This document shows positions 14,960 through 22,797 of a DNA stretch of 37,399 bases, one piece after another. The DNA is from Rufibacter sediminis (GTDB lineage Bacteria; Bacteroidota; Bacteroidia; Cytophagales; Hymenobacteraceae): assembly GCF_014269285.1 (NCBI RefSeq), contig NZ_JACOAF010000044.1, forward strand, positions 332,561 through 369,959. Direction: 5' to 3'. Position numbers and translations under genes: made by a program. Position 1 is the stretch's first letter. Every line of letters begins with the position of its first letter. Under the pieces are notes generated by a model. It saw only the letters and a program-made list of their open reading frames with translations. It did no database searches and had not been told where the DNA came from.

Positions 14960-15205
14960 ATGCGTGTTGTAGCCGATATTCCGCACCCCGATATTAAAAT
15001 CACCTTGCTGGCCTGGAACGGGAAGTACCTGCTCAAACTGGAATTAGGCCCTTTTGAGCAGACCTATAAAGTGAGCGAGATGGAAGTGACCGGCGGCGAT
15101 GCGGAAGTGAAAAGCTGGCTGGATGAGCCTTTTCTGCAAAGCAGCATAGAACTATTTCTGGCCATGCGTAAAAACCTGCACGAGGCGCGTAGACGCCACG
15201 AGTAG
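14960..15205 (+). CDS. Small conserved-looking hypothetical protein
   Basis: An 81-residue acidic/amphipathic protein without signal peptide or membrane segment. The pattern (MRVVADIPHPDIKITLLAWNGKYLLKLELGPFEQTYKVSEMEVTG) suggests a small beta-sheet followed by two C-terminal helices. I do not recognise a named family. The frame extends upstream to a TTG at 14948, but the ATG at 14960 is preferred. The -7 box at 14904 lies a plausible distance upstream, and the coding composition is even. It is followed by 170 bp without another gene. Confidence 0.6.
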   Translation: MRVVADIPHPDIKITLLAWNGKYLLKLELGPFEQTYKVSEMEVTGGDAEVKSWLDEPFLQSSIELFLAMRKNLHEARRRHE

Positions 15206-15378
15206 TAGGAATATTTCTCGTATTAGTACCTGATTTTCATCTGATTGGTCTGAAAACCGGCTTAAAACTTGCAATTCCGGAAAGCTTCACCTAAATTCAT
15301 TTCAGACAGATGACAATAGGCTTACGTATGAGTTTAAACCCAAAGCGCCACTAAGTAGCGTATAGTCCCCCTAGCGCC

Positions 15379-15819
15379 ATGAAGATAGGATTCAGCAAAC
15401 ACATCAAGATCTCCTATCGGGCGGATATGCAAACGGTGATCATCCGTTGGCAGCAGCCTGTCACGTTCACGGAGTTCAAAATGAACTGCCTGGCCATTCT
15501 CGCCACGGCCAAGGAGCACATGACTTCGTCGTGGCTGTTTGACTGCCGCTCCAAAGGCGAGATGACCCAGCAGGAGAGTGATTGGCTCAGAGATGAGTTT
15601 TACCCCAAAGCCTTGCAGTTAGTCTCTTCCCGCGTACTGGTGGCCTGGTTGCTAGCTCCCCGCCAGATGCAGCGCCTGCAGGAGGGAGCCGCCCTCTCCG
15701 CCATCACCGAAGAGTCCCAGGACGTGCGCCGCAAAGCCTTCCTCACCGAAAACGAAGCGGTAAAATGGTTGGAAGAATCTGTAGAGCAACTGGAGCACCG
15801 CAACAACCCTCCGCAGTAA
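15379..15819 (+). CDS. Hypothetical protein, STAS/SpoIIAA-like fold suspected
   Basis: A 146-residue cytoplasmic protein. The alternation of strands and helices (YRADMQTVIIRWQQPVTFTEFKMNCLAILATAKEH, SSWLFDCRSKGEMTQQESDWLRDEFYPKAL, SRVLVAWLLAP) and the closing FLTENEAVKWLEE resemble the SpoIIAA/STAS-like proteins abundant in Bacteroidota, which often end in an EAxxWL helix. No phosphorylatable serine motif can be pointed to. It stands alone, with a GTTT hairpin 90 bp downstream. The fold assignment is a pattern-based guess. Confidence 0.6.
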   Translation: MKIGFSKHIKISYRADMQTVIIRWQQPVTFTEFKMNCLAILATAKEHMTSSWLFDCRSKGEMTQQESDWLRDEFYPKALQLVSSRVLVAWLLAPRQMQRLQEGAALSAITEESQDVRRKAFLTENEAVKWLEESVEQLEHRNNPPQ

Positions 15820-15909
15820 GCCTTTTTTCTCCTCATTAAGAACACAGGGCACCTAAGGTGCACCACGTTCACGGCAGAACTGTCTGCCTCCTTCTGAACT
15901 TTTCTCGTT

Positions 15910-15946
15910 CGTTTTTGGGGTGTTTTGACAAAACATGCCTGAAACG
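15910..15946. repeat. GTTT..AAAC hairpin copy
   Basis: CGTTTTTGGGGTGTTTT (15910-15926), loop GAC, AAAACATGCCTGAAACG (15930-15946). The outer CGTTT/AAACG and inner TGTTTT/AAAACA pairs are perfect; the middle has mismatches. Confidence 0.7.
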
Positions 15947-16178
15947 GCTATCTGCATAATGGTGATTCTGCTAAAAAAAGGAAAGCGCTATAGTAGGTAG
16001 CTGCTCCGGCTATAAAGTGTCCCTAACTCGCTGCGCTATGTACGCTAACAGGTATCCTTTAAAGTGATAGACGAAGGATTCCTTTACAGGTCATCGTGTT
16101 TCTTCCCGTAATATTCATGCTGCGTAAGCAGTTGCTTAGCAGGACTTAGTAATAGTTGCCTATTATAATTGTTCATTG

Positions 16179-16194
16179 ATGTGTGCGTGCACAA
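16179..16194. promoter_or_regulatory. LacI-like operator, distal site of the plus-strand operon
   Basis: ATGTGTGCGTGCACAA has a TGTG/CACA palindrome with central CG, the layout typical of LacI/GalR-family operators. Its centre (16186/16187) is exactly 31 bp upstream of the proximal site centre. The same spacing occurs ahead of the SusC operon. Confidence 0.65.
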
Positions 16195-16209
16195 ATAAAA
16201 TTTTTTTAA

Positions 16210-16225
16210 GTGTGTACGAACACAT
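16210..16225. promoter_or_regulatory. LacI-like operator, proximal site of the plus-strand operon
   Basis: GTGTGTACGAACACAT: TGTGTAC and GAACACA around a central CG. The centre (16217/16218) is about 22 bp before the -33 box. It is nearly identical to the site at 32484-32499. The nearby LacI-family gene at 34081 is the obvious candidate to bind it. Confidence 0.75.
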
Positions 16226-16239
16226 TTTTGACGAAAACC

Positions 16240-16271
16240 TTTGTGATTCTTGTTTTATGTTTCTATGTTTA
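16240..16271 (+). promoter_or_regulatory. Core promoter of the NagB-PIG-L operon
   Basis: TTTG (16240-16243), a 20-bp gap, then TATGTTTA (16264-16271). The -33 and gap fit Bacteroidota sigma-A promoters; the -7 box deviates slightly from TAnnTTTG. The same TATGTTTA with the same 20-bp gap occurs on the minus strand ahead of SusC. The start of transcription would be near 16277. Confidence 0.6.
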
Positions 16272-16332
16272 GAAAAGAAATCAACATTTCTGGCTTTTCC
16301 CATTGGTTACGCTTTTCTAAATCTGCCCATCT

Positions 16333-18246
16333 ATGGAAACATTAACCTTTTCTGTCACTGCCCTTGAAAAGCTCCCTGTCACCATCTTTGACACTCCTGA
16401 GGAGGGATGCCGGCGCATTGCCCATTCTATTGCCACCACCATCAGGGAGAAACAGAAAACCGGGGAAAAGGCCGTCCTGGGGCTGGCCACCGGTTCATCG
16501 CCCATAGGGGTTTACCAGGAATTGGTGCGGCTCCATAAAGATGAGAACCTGAGCTTCCGGAATGTGGTCACCTTCAATCTGGATGAATACTATCCCATGC
16601 AGCCAGATGCCTTGCAGAGCTACGTGCACTTCATGCAGGAGCACCTGTTCAGGCACGTGGACATTCTGCCGGAGAACGTCCACATCCCAGACGGATCGCT
16701 GCCCATTGAAAAAGTAGCTGATTTCTGCGCCGCTTATGAGCAGTTAATTGAGGAGGCGGGCGGCATAGATGTGCAGTTGCTGGGCATCGGCCGCACCGGG
16801 CACATCGGGTTCAATGAGCCGGGGTCGGGGCTTACTTCCCATACGCGCTTGGTTAAACTGGATGCGCTGACCATCGCTGATGCTACCAAGGACTTCATCA
16901 AAGAAGAATTTGTGCCGCTCAGGGCTATCACCATGGGCGTGGGCACCATCATGAAAGCCCGCAAAATTATCATGATGGCCTGGGGCGAGGGAAAAGCACC
17001 CATTGTGCGGCAGATGGTGGAAGGAAAGATCTCTGAGGAGGTACCCGCGTCCTTTCTGCAGCAGCATGAGCGCGTCACCGTTATCCTGGACCAATGGGCG
17101 GCCGCTGAGCTGTCCCGCATAAAAACGCCGTGGCTTGTGGGGCTGGTAGACTGGGATCAAGACCTCATGCGCCGCGCCGTGATCTGGTTAAGCCTGCAAG
17201 CCAAAAAACCGCTCCTGAAACTCACTGATGAAGATTATCGCCACTGGGGCTTAACCGATTTGCTGGTGCGAGTGGGCTCGGCTTACAGCCTGAACATCCA
17301 GGTGCACAACGCCATCCAGAATACCATCACCGGCTGGCCCGGCGGCAAGCCCGGCTCCGATGACAGTCATCGGCCTGAACGCGCCAATCCTTTCCCTAAA
17401 ACGTCTTTGATCTTTAGTCCGCACCCAGATGATGACGTGATCTCCATGGGCGGCACCCTTTTGCGCCTCGCCGATCAGGGACACGCGGTACACGTCGCTT
17501 ACCAGACCTCGGGGAACATTGCCGTGTTTGACGATGACGCGCACCGCTTTGCGGATTTCGCCTTGGGACTTTCTAAAAAGCTAGGCATCGCCACAGAGGA
17601 ATTTAACAACCTGCACTCCCACGTGGGGGATTTTCTGGAGCATAAGAAACTGGGCCAGGAAGATACCGAGATCGTGCAGAGCATCAAAAGCCTCATCCGG
17701 CAGGGCGAGGCGCTGGCCGCGTGCCGGTTCTGCGGCGTGAAGAAAGAGAACGTGCACTTCATGAACCTGCCTTTCTATGAAACGGGTCAGGTTAAGAAAA
17801 AGCCTTTGGGCGAGGAAGACATCCAGGCCGTAGTTGAACTGCTGACTAAGGTAAAGCCCCAGCAGATCTTCGCCGCCGGCGATTTAAGGGACCCGCACGG
17901 AACCCACCGGGTATGCCTCAACGCCATTCTGGAAGCCATAGAACGCCTGAAACACGAGCCCTGGATGCAGGACTGCTACGTGTGGCTGTACCGCGGCGCC
18001 TGGCAGGAGTGGGACATTGAAGACATTGAGATGGCGGTACCCATCAGCCCAGAGGAACTGCTGCGCAAGCGGAAAGCCATCTTCAAACACCAGTCGCAGA
18101 AAGACAGCCCTGTGTTCCCCGGCAACGACAAACGGGAGTTCTGGCAACGGGCCGAGGACCGCAACCGCGCCACCGCCCGCATCTACGACCAGTTAGGCCT
18201 GACGGAGTACGAGGCCATGGAAGCCTTCAAGCGCTATCACTTTTAA
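16333..18246 (+). CDS. nagB: Glucosamine-6-phosphate deaminase-like / PIG-L deacetylase fusion
   Basis: A 637-residue two-domain cytoplasmic protein. The NagB-like deaminase/isomerase domain (about 1-280) carries LGLATGSSPIGVY (49-61), NLDEYY (82-87, general base Asp84) and LLGIGRTGHIGFNEPGS (149-165, with His157 and Glu162). Enterobacterial NagB has an aspartate two positions before the catalytic histidine (GNDGH); here it is threonine (Thr155). The PIG-L/LmbE deacetylase domain (about 355-610) has the zinc motif SPHPDDD (362-368) and DPHGTHR near the C-terminal half. This NagB-PIG-L architecture of about 640 residues is a recurrent Bacteroidota form. It would convert an amino-sugar phosphate to fructose-6-phosphate and may also remove the N-acetyl group. 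It leads an operon with paired operators upstream. Confidence 0.92.
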   Translation: METLTFSVTALEKLPVTIFDTPEEGCRRIAHSIATTIREKQKTGEKAVLGLATGSSPIGVYQELVRLHKDENLSFRNVVTFNLDEYYPMQPDALQSYVHFMQEHLFRHVDILPENVHIPDGSLPIEKVADFCAAYEQLIEEAGGIDVQLLGIGRTGHIGFNEPGSGLTSHTRLVKLDALTIADATKDFIKEEFVPLRAITMGVGTIMKARKIIMMAWGEGKAPIVRQMVEGKISEEVPASFLQQHERVTVILDQWAAAELSRIKTPWLVGLVDWDQDLMRRAVIWLSLQAKKPLLKLTDEDYRHWGLTDLLVRVGSAYSLNIQVHNAIQNTITGWPGGKPGSDDSHRPERANPFPKTSLIFSPHPDDDVISMGGTLLRLADQGHAVHVAYQTSGNIAVFDDDAHRFADFALGLSKKLGIATEEFNNLHSHVGDFLEHKKLGQEDTEIVQSIKSLIRQGEALAACRFCGVKKENVHFMNLPFYETGQVKKKPLGEEDIQAVVELLTKVKPQQIFAAGDLRDPHGTHRVCLNAILEAIERLKHEPWMQDCYVWLYRGAWQEWDIEDIEMAVPISPEELLRKRKAIFKHQSQKDSPVFPGNDKREFWQRAEDRNRATARIYDQLGLTEYEAMEAFKRYHF

Positions 18247-18258
18247 GCGGGCAAGTGC

Positions 18259-18295
18259 CGTTTAAGAGCCATTTTTTGAAAAACGATCTGAAAAC
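18259..18295. repeat. GTTT..AAAC hairpin copy (within operon)
   Basis: CGTTTAAGAGCC (18259-18270), a TTTTTTGAAAAA core and the ATCTGAAAAC arm. It lies in the 63-bp gap between the NagB-PIG-L and nucleotidyltransferase genes, so this copy cannot be a full terminator if the operon is intact. Confidence 0.55.
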
Positions 18296-18309
18296 CCAAA
18301 GGGCTTGAG

Positions 18310-19230
18310 ATGAACGATAAACCAACGCTGCTGATTCTGGCGGCCGGCATGGCTACCCGCTACGGGAGCCTGAAACAACTGGAGGCTTTCGGGCCCAACG
18401 GCGAAACCATCATAGAGTACTCTATTTACGATGCCATCAAAGCTGGTTTCGGGAAAGTGGTGTTCATCATCCGGCAATCCATTGAAAAGGAGTTCCGGGC
18501 CGCCATGCAGGACAAGTTCAGCCACGCCGTGGAAGTGGACTTCGTGCTGCAGGAACTGGATATTTTGCCTGATGGGTTCACCGTGCCAGAGAATCGGGTT
18601 AAGCCCTGGGGCACGGCCCATGCGGTTTGGGTAGCCAAGTCTAAACTGACAGAGCCTTTCGCGGTAATCAACGGAGACGATTTCTACGGCTACGAGTCTT
18701 TCCGGATTATGGCCGATTTTCTGAAAACGGGCCAGAAATGCGGGCTAGTAGGATACCTGCTGGCCAATACCCTGTCTGAGCACGGAGCAGTGTCCCGGGG
18801 CATCTGCGAGGTGGATGCTGGCGGTAACCTGGTCAGTATCACCGAACAGACGCATTTAGAACGGGGCCAGAACGGCATTGTGGCGATTACCCCTAACCAG
18901 GAGCAGATTCCGCTGGCTCAGGACCAGATGGTCTCCATGAACCTAATGGGGTTTTCGCCGGAGTTACTGCCCTATTTTGAGCAATACCTGACGGAGTTCC
19001 TCCAGGAGAGTGCCCAGATTCCCAAAGCCGAGTTCTTCCTGCCCCTGGTGCTGGACCGGCTGGTGAAAGCCGGCGTCACCCGCGTGAAACTTCTGCCCAC
19101 GCCCGAGAAATGGTTCGGAGTGACGTACCCAGCCGATAAACCGGTGGCGGTAGAGGCGCTCCAGAAGTTGGTGGAGGCAGGAGTGTACCCAGAAAATCTC
19201 TGGGGAAAGAAGACAGAAACGATCAGATAA
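18310..19230 (+). CDS. Sugar-phosphate nucleotidyltransferase family protein
   Basis: A 306-residue protein with a GT-A-like nucleotidyltransferase fold, as in UTP/CTP:sugar-1-phosphate nucleotidyltransferases. The signature LAAGMATRYGSLKQ (10-23) is the nucleotide-binding loop of the family; INGDDFYG (120-127) supplies the metal-binding aspartates, and KPWGTAHAVW (98-107) the substrate loop. The gene ends 1 bp before the kinase gene, so the two are tightly coupled. That arrangement fits a two-step route: anomeric kinase makes HexNAc-1-phosphate, and this enzyme makes the nucleotide sugar. The sugar and nucleotide are inferred from neighbours, not from residues. Confidence 0.85.
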   Translation: MNDKPTLLILAAGMATRYGSLKQLEAFGPNGETIIEYSIYDAIKAGFGKVVFIIRQSIEKEFRAAMQDKFSHAVEVDFVLQELDILPDGFTVPENRVKPWGTAHAVWVAKSKLTEPFAVINGDDFYGYESFRIMADFLKTGQKCGLVGYLLANTLSEHGAVSRGICEVDAGGNLVSITEQTHLERGQNGIVAITPNQEQIPLAQDQMVSMNLMGFSPELLPYFEQYLTEFLQESAQIPKAEFFLPLVLDRLVKAGVTRVKLLPTPEKWFGVTYPADKPVAVEALQKLVEAGVYPENLWGKKTETIR

Positions 19231-19231
19231 G

Positions 19232-20380
19232 ATGACACAAACAACAGCGCCAGACGGAAAATTGTCCTCCATACTCTCGCAATTCAGCATAAAAGGAGGT
19301 GTAGCGCAGGTAGTGCCGCATGGCTCCGGTCACATCCATGACACCTACCATGTCGTGAATTCCCAGCCGGGCAGCCCAGACTACCTGCTGCAGCGCGTGA
19401 ACCATCATGTCTTTAAGAACGTGCCCGCCCTCATGGACAACATCCAAGTGGTGACCACGCACCTGCGCCAAAAGCTGGAGAGCATGCCAGCCGCGCAGCC
19501 GGAGAAAGAGGTGCTCACGCTCATTCCAACCATCCAGCAGCAATGGTTCTACCAGGATGAGGAGGGCAATTACTGGCGCATGTATTACTTCCTGGAAGAT
19601 ACTTTGGGGTATGACATGGTCACCACTCCGTCGCAAGCCTACGAGGGCGGCAAAGCCTTCGGTAAGTTCCAGGCCCTGCTCGCTGATTTACCCGCGGACC
19701 TCTTGCATGACACCATCCCTGATTTCCACAACGTGGTCAACCGGCTGCGGCTGTTCCGGGAGACGGTGAAAGCCGATCCGGTTGGCAGGGTAGGGGAAGT
19801 GGGTCCCGAGATCGCCTTTGTGGAGGAACGCGCCCAGGCCATGAGCACCATCTATCACATGGGGCAAAGCGGGGAACTGCCGTTGCGCATCACCCACAAT
19901 GACACCAAGTTCAACAACGTGCTCCTGGACAAGGACGGCAAAGCGCAATGCGTCATTGACCTGGATACCGTGATGCCCGGGTATGTGGCCTATGACTTTG
20001 GGGATGCCATCCGGACCACCGTGAATACCGCGCCCGAGGACGAGCCGCAGCTGGAGAAGATTCAGGTGAACCTTTCCCTGTTTGAGGCTTTCGCCAAAGG
20101 CTTTCTGGAGGAAACCAGCAGCGCCCTCACTGATCAGGAGGTGGCCTCTCTGCTGCACGGTGTGCTGTTGTTGCCCTTTATCATGGGCCTGCGCTTCCTC
20201 ACCGATTACCTGGACGGTGACCATTACTACAAGATCCACTTCCCGGCGCATAACCTGCAGCGATGCCGGGCACAGTTTCAGTTGGTAAAGCAGTTGGAAG
20301 CGCAGCAAAGCAGTTTACAGGCCATTTTAGAGAAAGTAGTACAGGAAACCCGCCTGGCAGAAATCACCACCAAAGCCTAG
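19232..20380 (+). CDS. nahK: NahK-like N-acetylhexosamine 1-kinase (APH-fold phosphotransferase)
   Basis: A 382-residue aminoglycoside-phosphotransferase-fold kinase resembling bifidobacterial N-acetylhexosamine 1-kinase (NahK/LnpB), which phosphorylates GlcNAc or GalNAc at C1. Seen: the glycine-rich GSGHIHDTYHV (31-41), the catalytic loop RITHNDTKFNNVLLD (219-233; Asp224 as base, Asn229 for metal), CVIDLDTVMPGYVAYDFGDAIR (240-261; DFG-like metal site at Asp243/Asp245) and GLRFLTDYLDGDHYYKI near the C-terminus. Database hits to such proteins are often mislabelled as mucin desulfatase. It follows the nucleotidyltransferase by 1 bp and precedes the CBM9-like gene by 7 bp, so all three are one transcript. 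No 4-epimerase is present in the window. Confidence 0.85.
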   Translation: MTQTTAPDGKLSSILSQFSIKGGVAQVVPHGSGHIHDTYHVVNSQPGSPDYLLQRVNHHVFKNVPALMDNIQVVTTHLRQKLESMPAAQPEKEVLTLIPTIQQQWFYQDEEGNYWRMYYFLEDTLGYDMVTTPSQAYEGGKAFGKFQALLADLPADLLHDTIPDFHNVVNRLRLFRETVKADPVGRVGEVGPEIAFVEERAQAMSTIYHMGQSGELPLRITHNDTKFNNVLLDKDGKAQCVIDLDTVMPGYVAYDFGDAIRTTVNTAPEDEPQLEKIQVNLSLFEAFAKGFLEETSSALTDQEVASLLHGVLLLPFIMGLRFLTDYLDGDHYYKIHFPAHNLQRCRAQFQLVKQLEAQQSSLQAILEKVVQETRLAEITTKA

Positions 20381-20387
20381 TGTTTTT

Positions 20388-21032
20388 ATGAAGCAATTAG
20401 ACGTGCCGCTTTTATATCGGCTAGACCGGGAATCTGGCTTGCAGGAAGTCTCAGAACAGCTGGACCGGTTGGAGAAACACGCCATTGACACCGCGCCGTG
20501 GCCCGATTATCCTTACAAGCCCTCGGTTACGTTCTCGGTGGCCCACAGCAATGACTGTTTCTTCGTGAAGTTCTACGTGGAGGAGGATGCCATCCGGGCG
20601 GTATTCCGCAGAACCAATGATCCTGTGTACCGCGACAGTTGCGTGGAACTGTTCATCGCCTTCAATGACGAGCCGGCCTACTACAATCTGGAGTTCAATA
20701 GCCTGGGCTCTTGCCTCATGGCCTACGGCACCGGAAAGGAAAACCGCGAATTTCTCTCGGAGGCCGTTATCAGGGAGATTAAACGGTACGCCCAGCTTTC
20801 AGTGGGTGAAGAGGCCGAGGCTCCCGTCAAATGGGAGCTGACCTTGGTGATACCGGTGGAGGTTTTTTGTTTCCATGGGTTTACCTCTTTGAATGAACAA
20901 AGCTGCAAAGTGAATTTCTACAAATGCGGCGATGATCTGCCCAAGCCCCACTACCTAACCTGGAACACCATCAAGGCCGCTGCACCCAATTTTCATCTGC
21001 CGGAGTACTTCGGGGAACTGCAGTTTCTGTAG
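20388..21032 (+). CDS. CBM9-like carbohydrate-binding domain protein, no signal peptide
   Basis: A 214-residue single-domain protein resembling family-9-like carbohydrate-binding modules (DOMON/CBM9-like beta-sandwich). Supporting pattern: PSVTFSVAHSNDCFFVKFYVEEDAIRAVFRRTNDPVYRDSCVELFIAF, YYNLEFNSLGSCLMAYG, WELTLVIPVEVF and NFYKCGDDLPKPHYLTWN, which together match the usual CBM9-like order ending in the WxxI/PHF-like segment. Unlike typical CBM9 proteins it starts directly with MKQLDVPLLYRL and has no secretion signal, so it is predicted cytoplasmic. It lies 7 bp after the kinase in a catabolic operon. Its role (sugar binding, or an enzyme subunit) is unknown. Confidence 0.72.
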   Translation: MKQLDVPLLYRLDRESGLQEVSEQLDRLEKHAIDTAPWPDYPYKPSVTFSVAHSNDCFFVKFYVEEDAIRAVFRRTNDPVYRDSCVELFIAFNDEPAYYNLEFNSLGSCLMAYGTGKENREFLSEAVIREIKRYAQLSVGEEAEAPVKWELTLVIPVEVFCFHGFTSLNEQSCKVNFYKCGDDLPKPHYLTWNTIKAAAPNFHLPEYFGELQFL

Positions 21033-21055
21033 TAGCTTGAAGTACTGCCTCGGCC

Positions 21056-21091
21056 GTTTAGCGCCTGATTTTCAGAAAACAGCCCTAAAAC
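21056..21091. repeat. GTTT..AAAC hairpin copy
   Basis: GTTTAGCGCCTG (21056-21067), a TTTTCAGAAAA core and CAGCCCTAAAAC (21080-21091). It sits between the CBM9-like gene and the GH109-type gene and could attenuate transcription into the latter. Confidence 0.65.
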
Positions 21092-21198
21092 CTCTGCTGC
21101 CGCCGCAACGGCTCAGTCCTTTACTTTCGGGCCCCACCTAAGTGCCCGCATTTCTTATGAATGACGCTTAGCTCTTGAACCCCATAAAGAAAACATCT

Positions 21199-22641
21199 AT
21201 GAGTAACGATAGGAGAGATTTCCTGAAGCTGGCTGGGTTGGCCGGCGTTGGTCTGGTGAGTACCGGTTTCATCAGTGGTTGTGCTTCTTCGGCCGGCACC
21301 TCCCAGTTGAGCCAAATCCAGAGTCAAGCCAAGAAATCACATCGGCAGGTCTTTAACATGAGTGGTTACGCGGCTCCCAGAATGGACAAGGTGCGGGTAG
21401 GATATATTGGCTTGGGCATGCGCGGACCAGCCTCGGTGGTGCGCATGAACCATATTGAAGGAGTGGAGATCAAAGCCCTCTGCGATATCCGGCCAGAGCG
21501 GATTGCCGCCGTCCAGAAGAAACTCGAAGGCTCCATTCATAAGCCGGCTACTTATTCCGGCAAAGAAGATGCCTGGAAGGAAATGGTCAACCGAGATGAT
21601 ATTGATTTAGTGTACATCGCCACGCCCTGGCACCTGCATACGCCCATGGCGGTCTATGCCATGGAGCACGGGAAACACGTGGCGGTGGAAGTGCCCGCCG
21701 CCAAAACCCTGGAGGAGTGCTGGCAACTGGTGGAGACCTCTGAGCGCACCAAAAAGCACTGCATGATGCTGGAGAACTGCTGCTATGATTTCTTTGAGAT
21801 GCTCACGCTCAACATGGCCCGGCAGGGATTCTTCGGGGAGCTGGTGCACGGCGAGGGTGCTTACATCCACAACCTCATCGACCTGAACTTCGCTAAAACC
21901 AGCGATACCGAGGAGGCCTATTACAACATGTGGCGCCTGAAGGAAAATGGCCGCAACGGCAGCCTGTATCCTACCCACGGCCTGGGACCTATCTGCCAGG
22001 TCATGGAGATCAACCGCGGCGACCAGTTGGATTACCTCACCTCCGTGTCTTCCAATGATTTCTCTATGGGTCCCAAAGCGAAGGAACTGGCGGCAAAAGA
22101 TAACTTCTACCAGGAGTTCACGCAGATGAATTTCCGGGGCAACATGAACACCACCACCATCAGAACCAAGCGCGGTAGAACCATCATGATCCAGCACGAT
22201 GTCTCTTCCATGCGCCCTTACTCCCGCATTCACGTGGTGAGCGGCACCAAAGGCATCGCCCAGAAATGGCCCAATCCTGCCCGCATCGCCACCAGTCATG
22301 AGAACTGGCTATCGCCTGAGCAATTCAAGAAAGTGGAAGAGCAGTACACGCCACCGCTCATCAGGAAACTGGGCGAGATGGCCAAGAAAATTGGCGGACA
22401 CGGCGGCATGGACTTCCTCATGGAATGGCGTCTGGTAGACTGTCTGCGCAACGGCCTGCCCCTGGACCAGGACGTATATGATGCCGCTCTATGGAGCTCC
22501 GTGGCACCGCTGAGCGAGTGGTCCGTAGCTAACCGTTCCAACTCCATTGACGTGCCTGATTTCACCGCTGGTGCCTGGCAGAAGAATAAACCCGTAGAGC
22601 TTACCCTGCAAGGCGGCGGCACCACCAACGTGAAGGCCTAG
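21199..22641 (+). CDS. GH109-type alpha-N-acetylgalactosaminidase family protein (Gfo/Idh/MocA fold)
   Basis: A 480-residue exported enzyme. The N-terminus carries a Tat-type signal, DRRDFLKLAGLAG (4-16), running into a lipobox-like FISGC (Cys28); folding with NAD before export fits the Tat route. The NAD-binding Rossmann fold follows, with GYIGLGMRG (68-76) and CDIRPER (95-101), then IATPWHLHTPMAVYAMEHGKHVAVEVPAA. The tract LYPTHGLGPICQVMEINRGDQLDYLTSVSSNDF is typical of GH109 enzymes, which cleave terminal alpha-GalNAc by an NAD-dependent oxidation/elimination mechanism. I chose the ATG at 21199 over the TTG at 21175 because the Tat motif follows it directly. It is the last gene of the plus-strand operon and would feed GalNAc to the NahK-like kinase. 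Substrate assignment is from family resemblance; other Gfo/Idh/MocA roles remain possible. Confidence 0.88.
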   Translation: MSNDRRDFLKLAGLAGVGLVSTGFISGCASSAGTSQLSQIQSQAKKSHRQVFNMSGYAAPRMDKVRVGYIGLGMRGPASVVRMNHIEGVEIKALCDIRPERIAAVQKKLEGSIHKPATYSGKEDAWKEMVNRDDIDLVYIATPWHLHTPMAVYAMEHGKHVAVEVPAAKTLEECWQLVETSERTKKHCMMLENCCYDFFEMLTLNMARQGFFGELVHGEGAYIHNLIDLNFAKTSDTEEAYYNMWRLKENGRNGSLYPTHGLGPICQVMEINRGDQLDYLTSVSSNDFSMGPKAKELAAKDNFYQEFTQMNFRGNMNTTTIRTKRGRTIMIQHDVSSMRPYSRIHVVSGTKGIAQKWPNPARIATSHENWLSPEQFKKVEEQYTPPLIRKLGEMAKKIGGHGGMDFLMEWRLVDCLRNGLPLDQDVYDAALWSSVAPLSEWSVANRSNSIDVPDFTAGAWQKNKPVELTLQGGGTTNVKA

Positions 22642-22660
22642 CTTTACTCTTTTATGGAGC

Positions 22661-22726
22661 AAACCCCCATCCCGTTTCGGGGCTGTTTTCTGTAAAACAG
22701 CCCCGAAACGGGATGGGGGTTTTTTT
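22661..22726 (+). terminator. 29-bp perfect-stem terminator after GH109 gene
   Basis: Arms 22661-22689 and 22694-22722 are perfect complements around a 4-base loop, followed by T residues to 22726. The inner part (CGTTTCGGGGCTGTTTT and its complement) is the GTTT..AAAC family motif, while the outer AAACCCCCAT arm adds a canonical terminator shape. Confidence 0.92.
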
Positions 22727-22797
22727 AGTTGATGTGAACGAGAGCTAGGAAGTCGGAAGAAGAGGTTCAGTAGCGCCAACTACGGTTCGTATGATGG

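Larger units (their letters stand above)
15820..16332. other. Regulatory intergenic region ahead of the amino-sugar operon
   Basis: This stretch contains a GTTT hairpin (15910-15946), about 200 bp in which I see nothing definable, then two operator-like palindromes (16179-16194, 16210-16225), a core promoter (16240-16271) and a leader of about 57 bp before the NagB-PIG-L start. The A/T content rises sharply from 16160. Confidence 0.7.

Noticed and set aside
18259..18295. Hairpin between NagB-PIG-L and the nucleotidyltransferase as a full terminator splitting the operon
   Set aside because: The stem is poor and lacks a T-run, the gap is only 63 bp, and no promoter is visible before the nucleotidyltransferase; attenuation remains possible.
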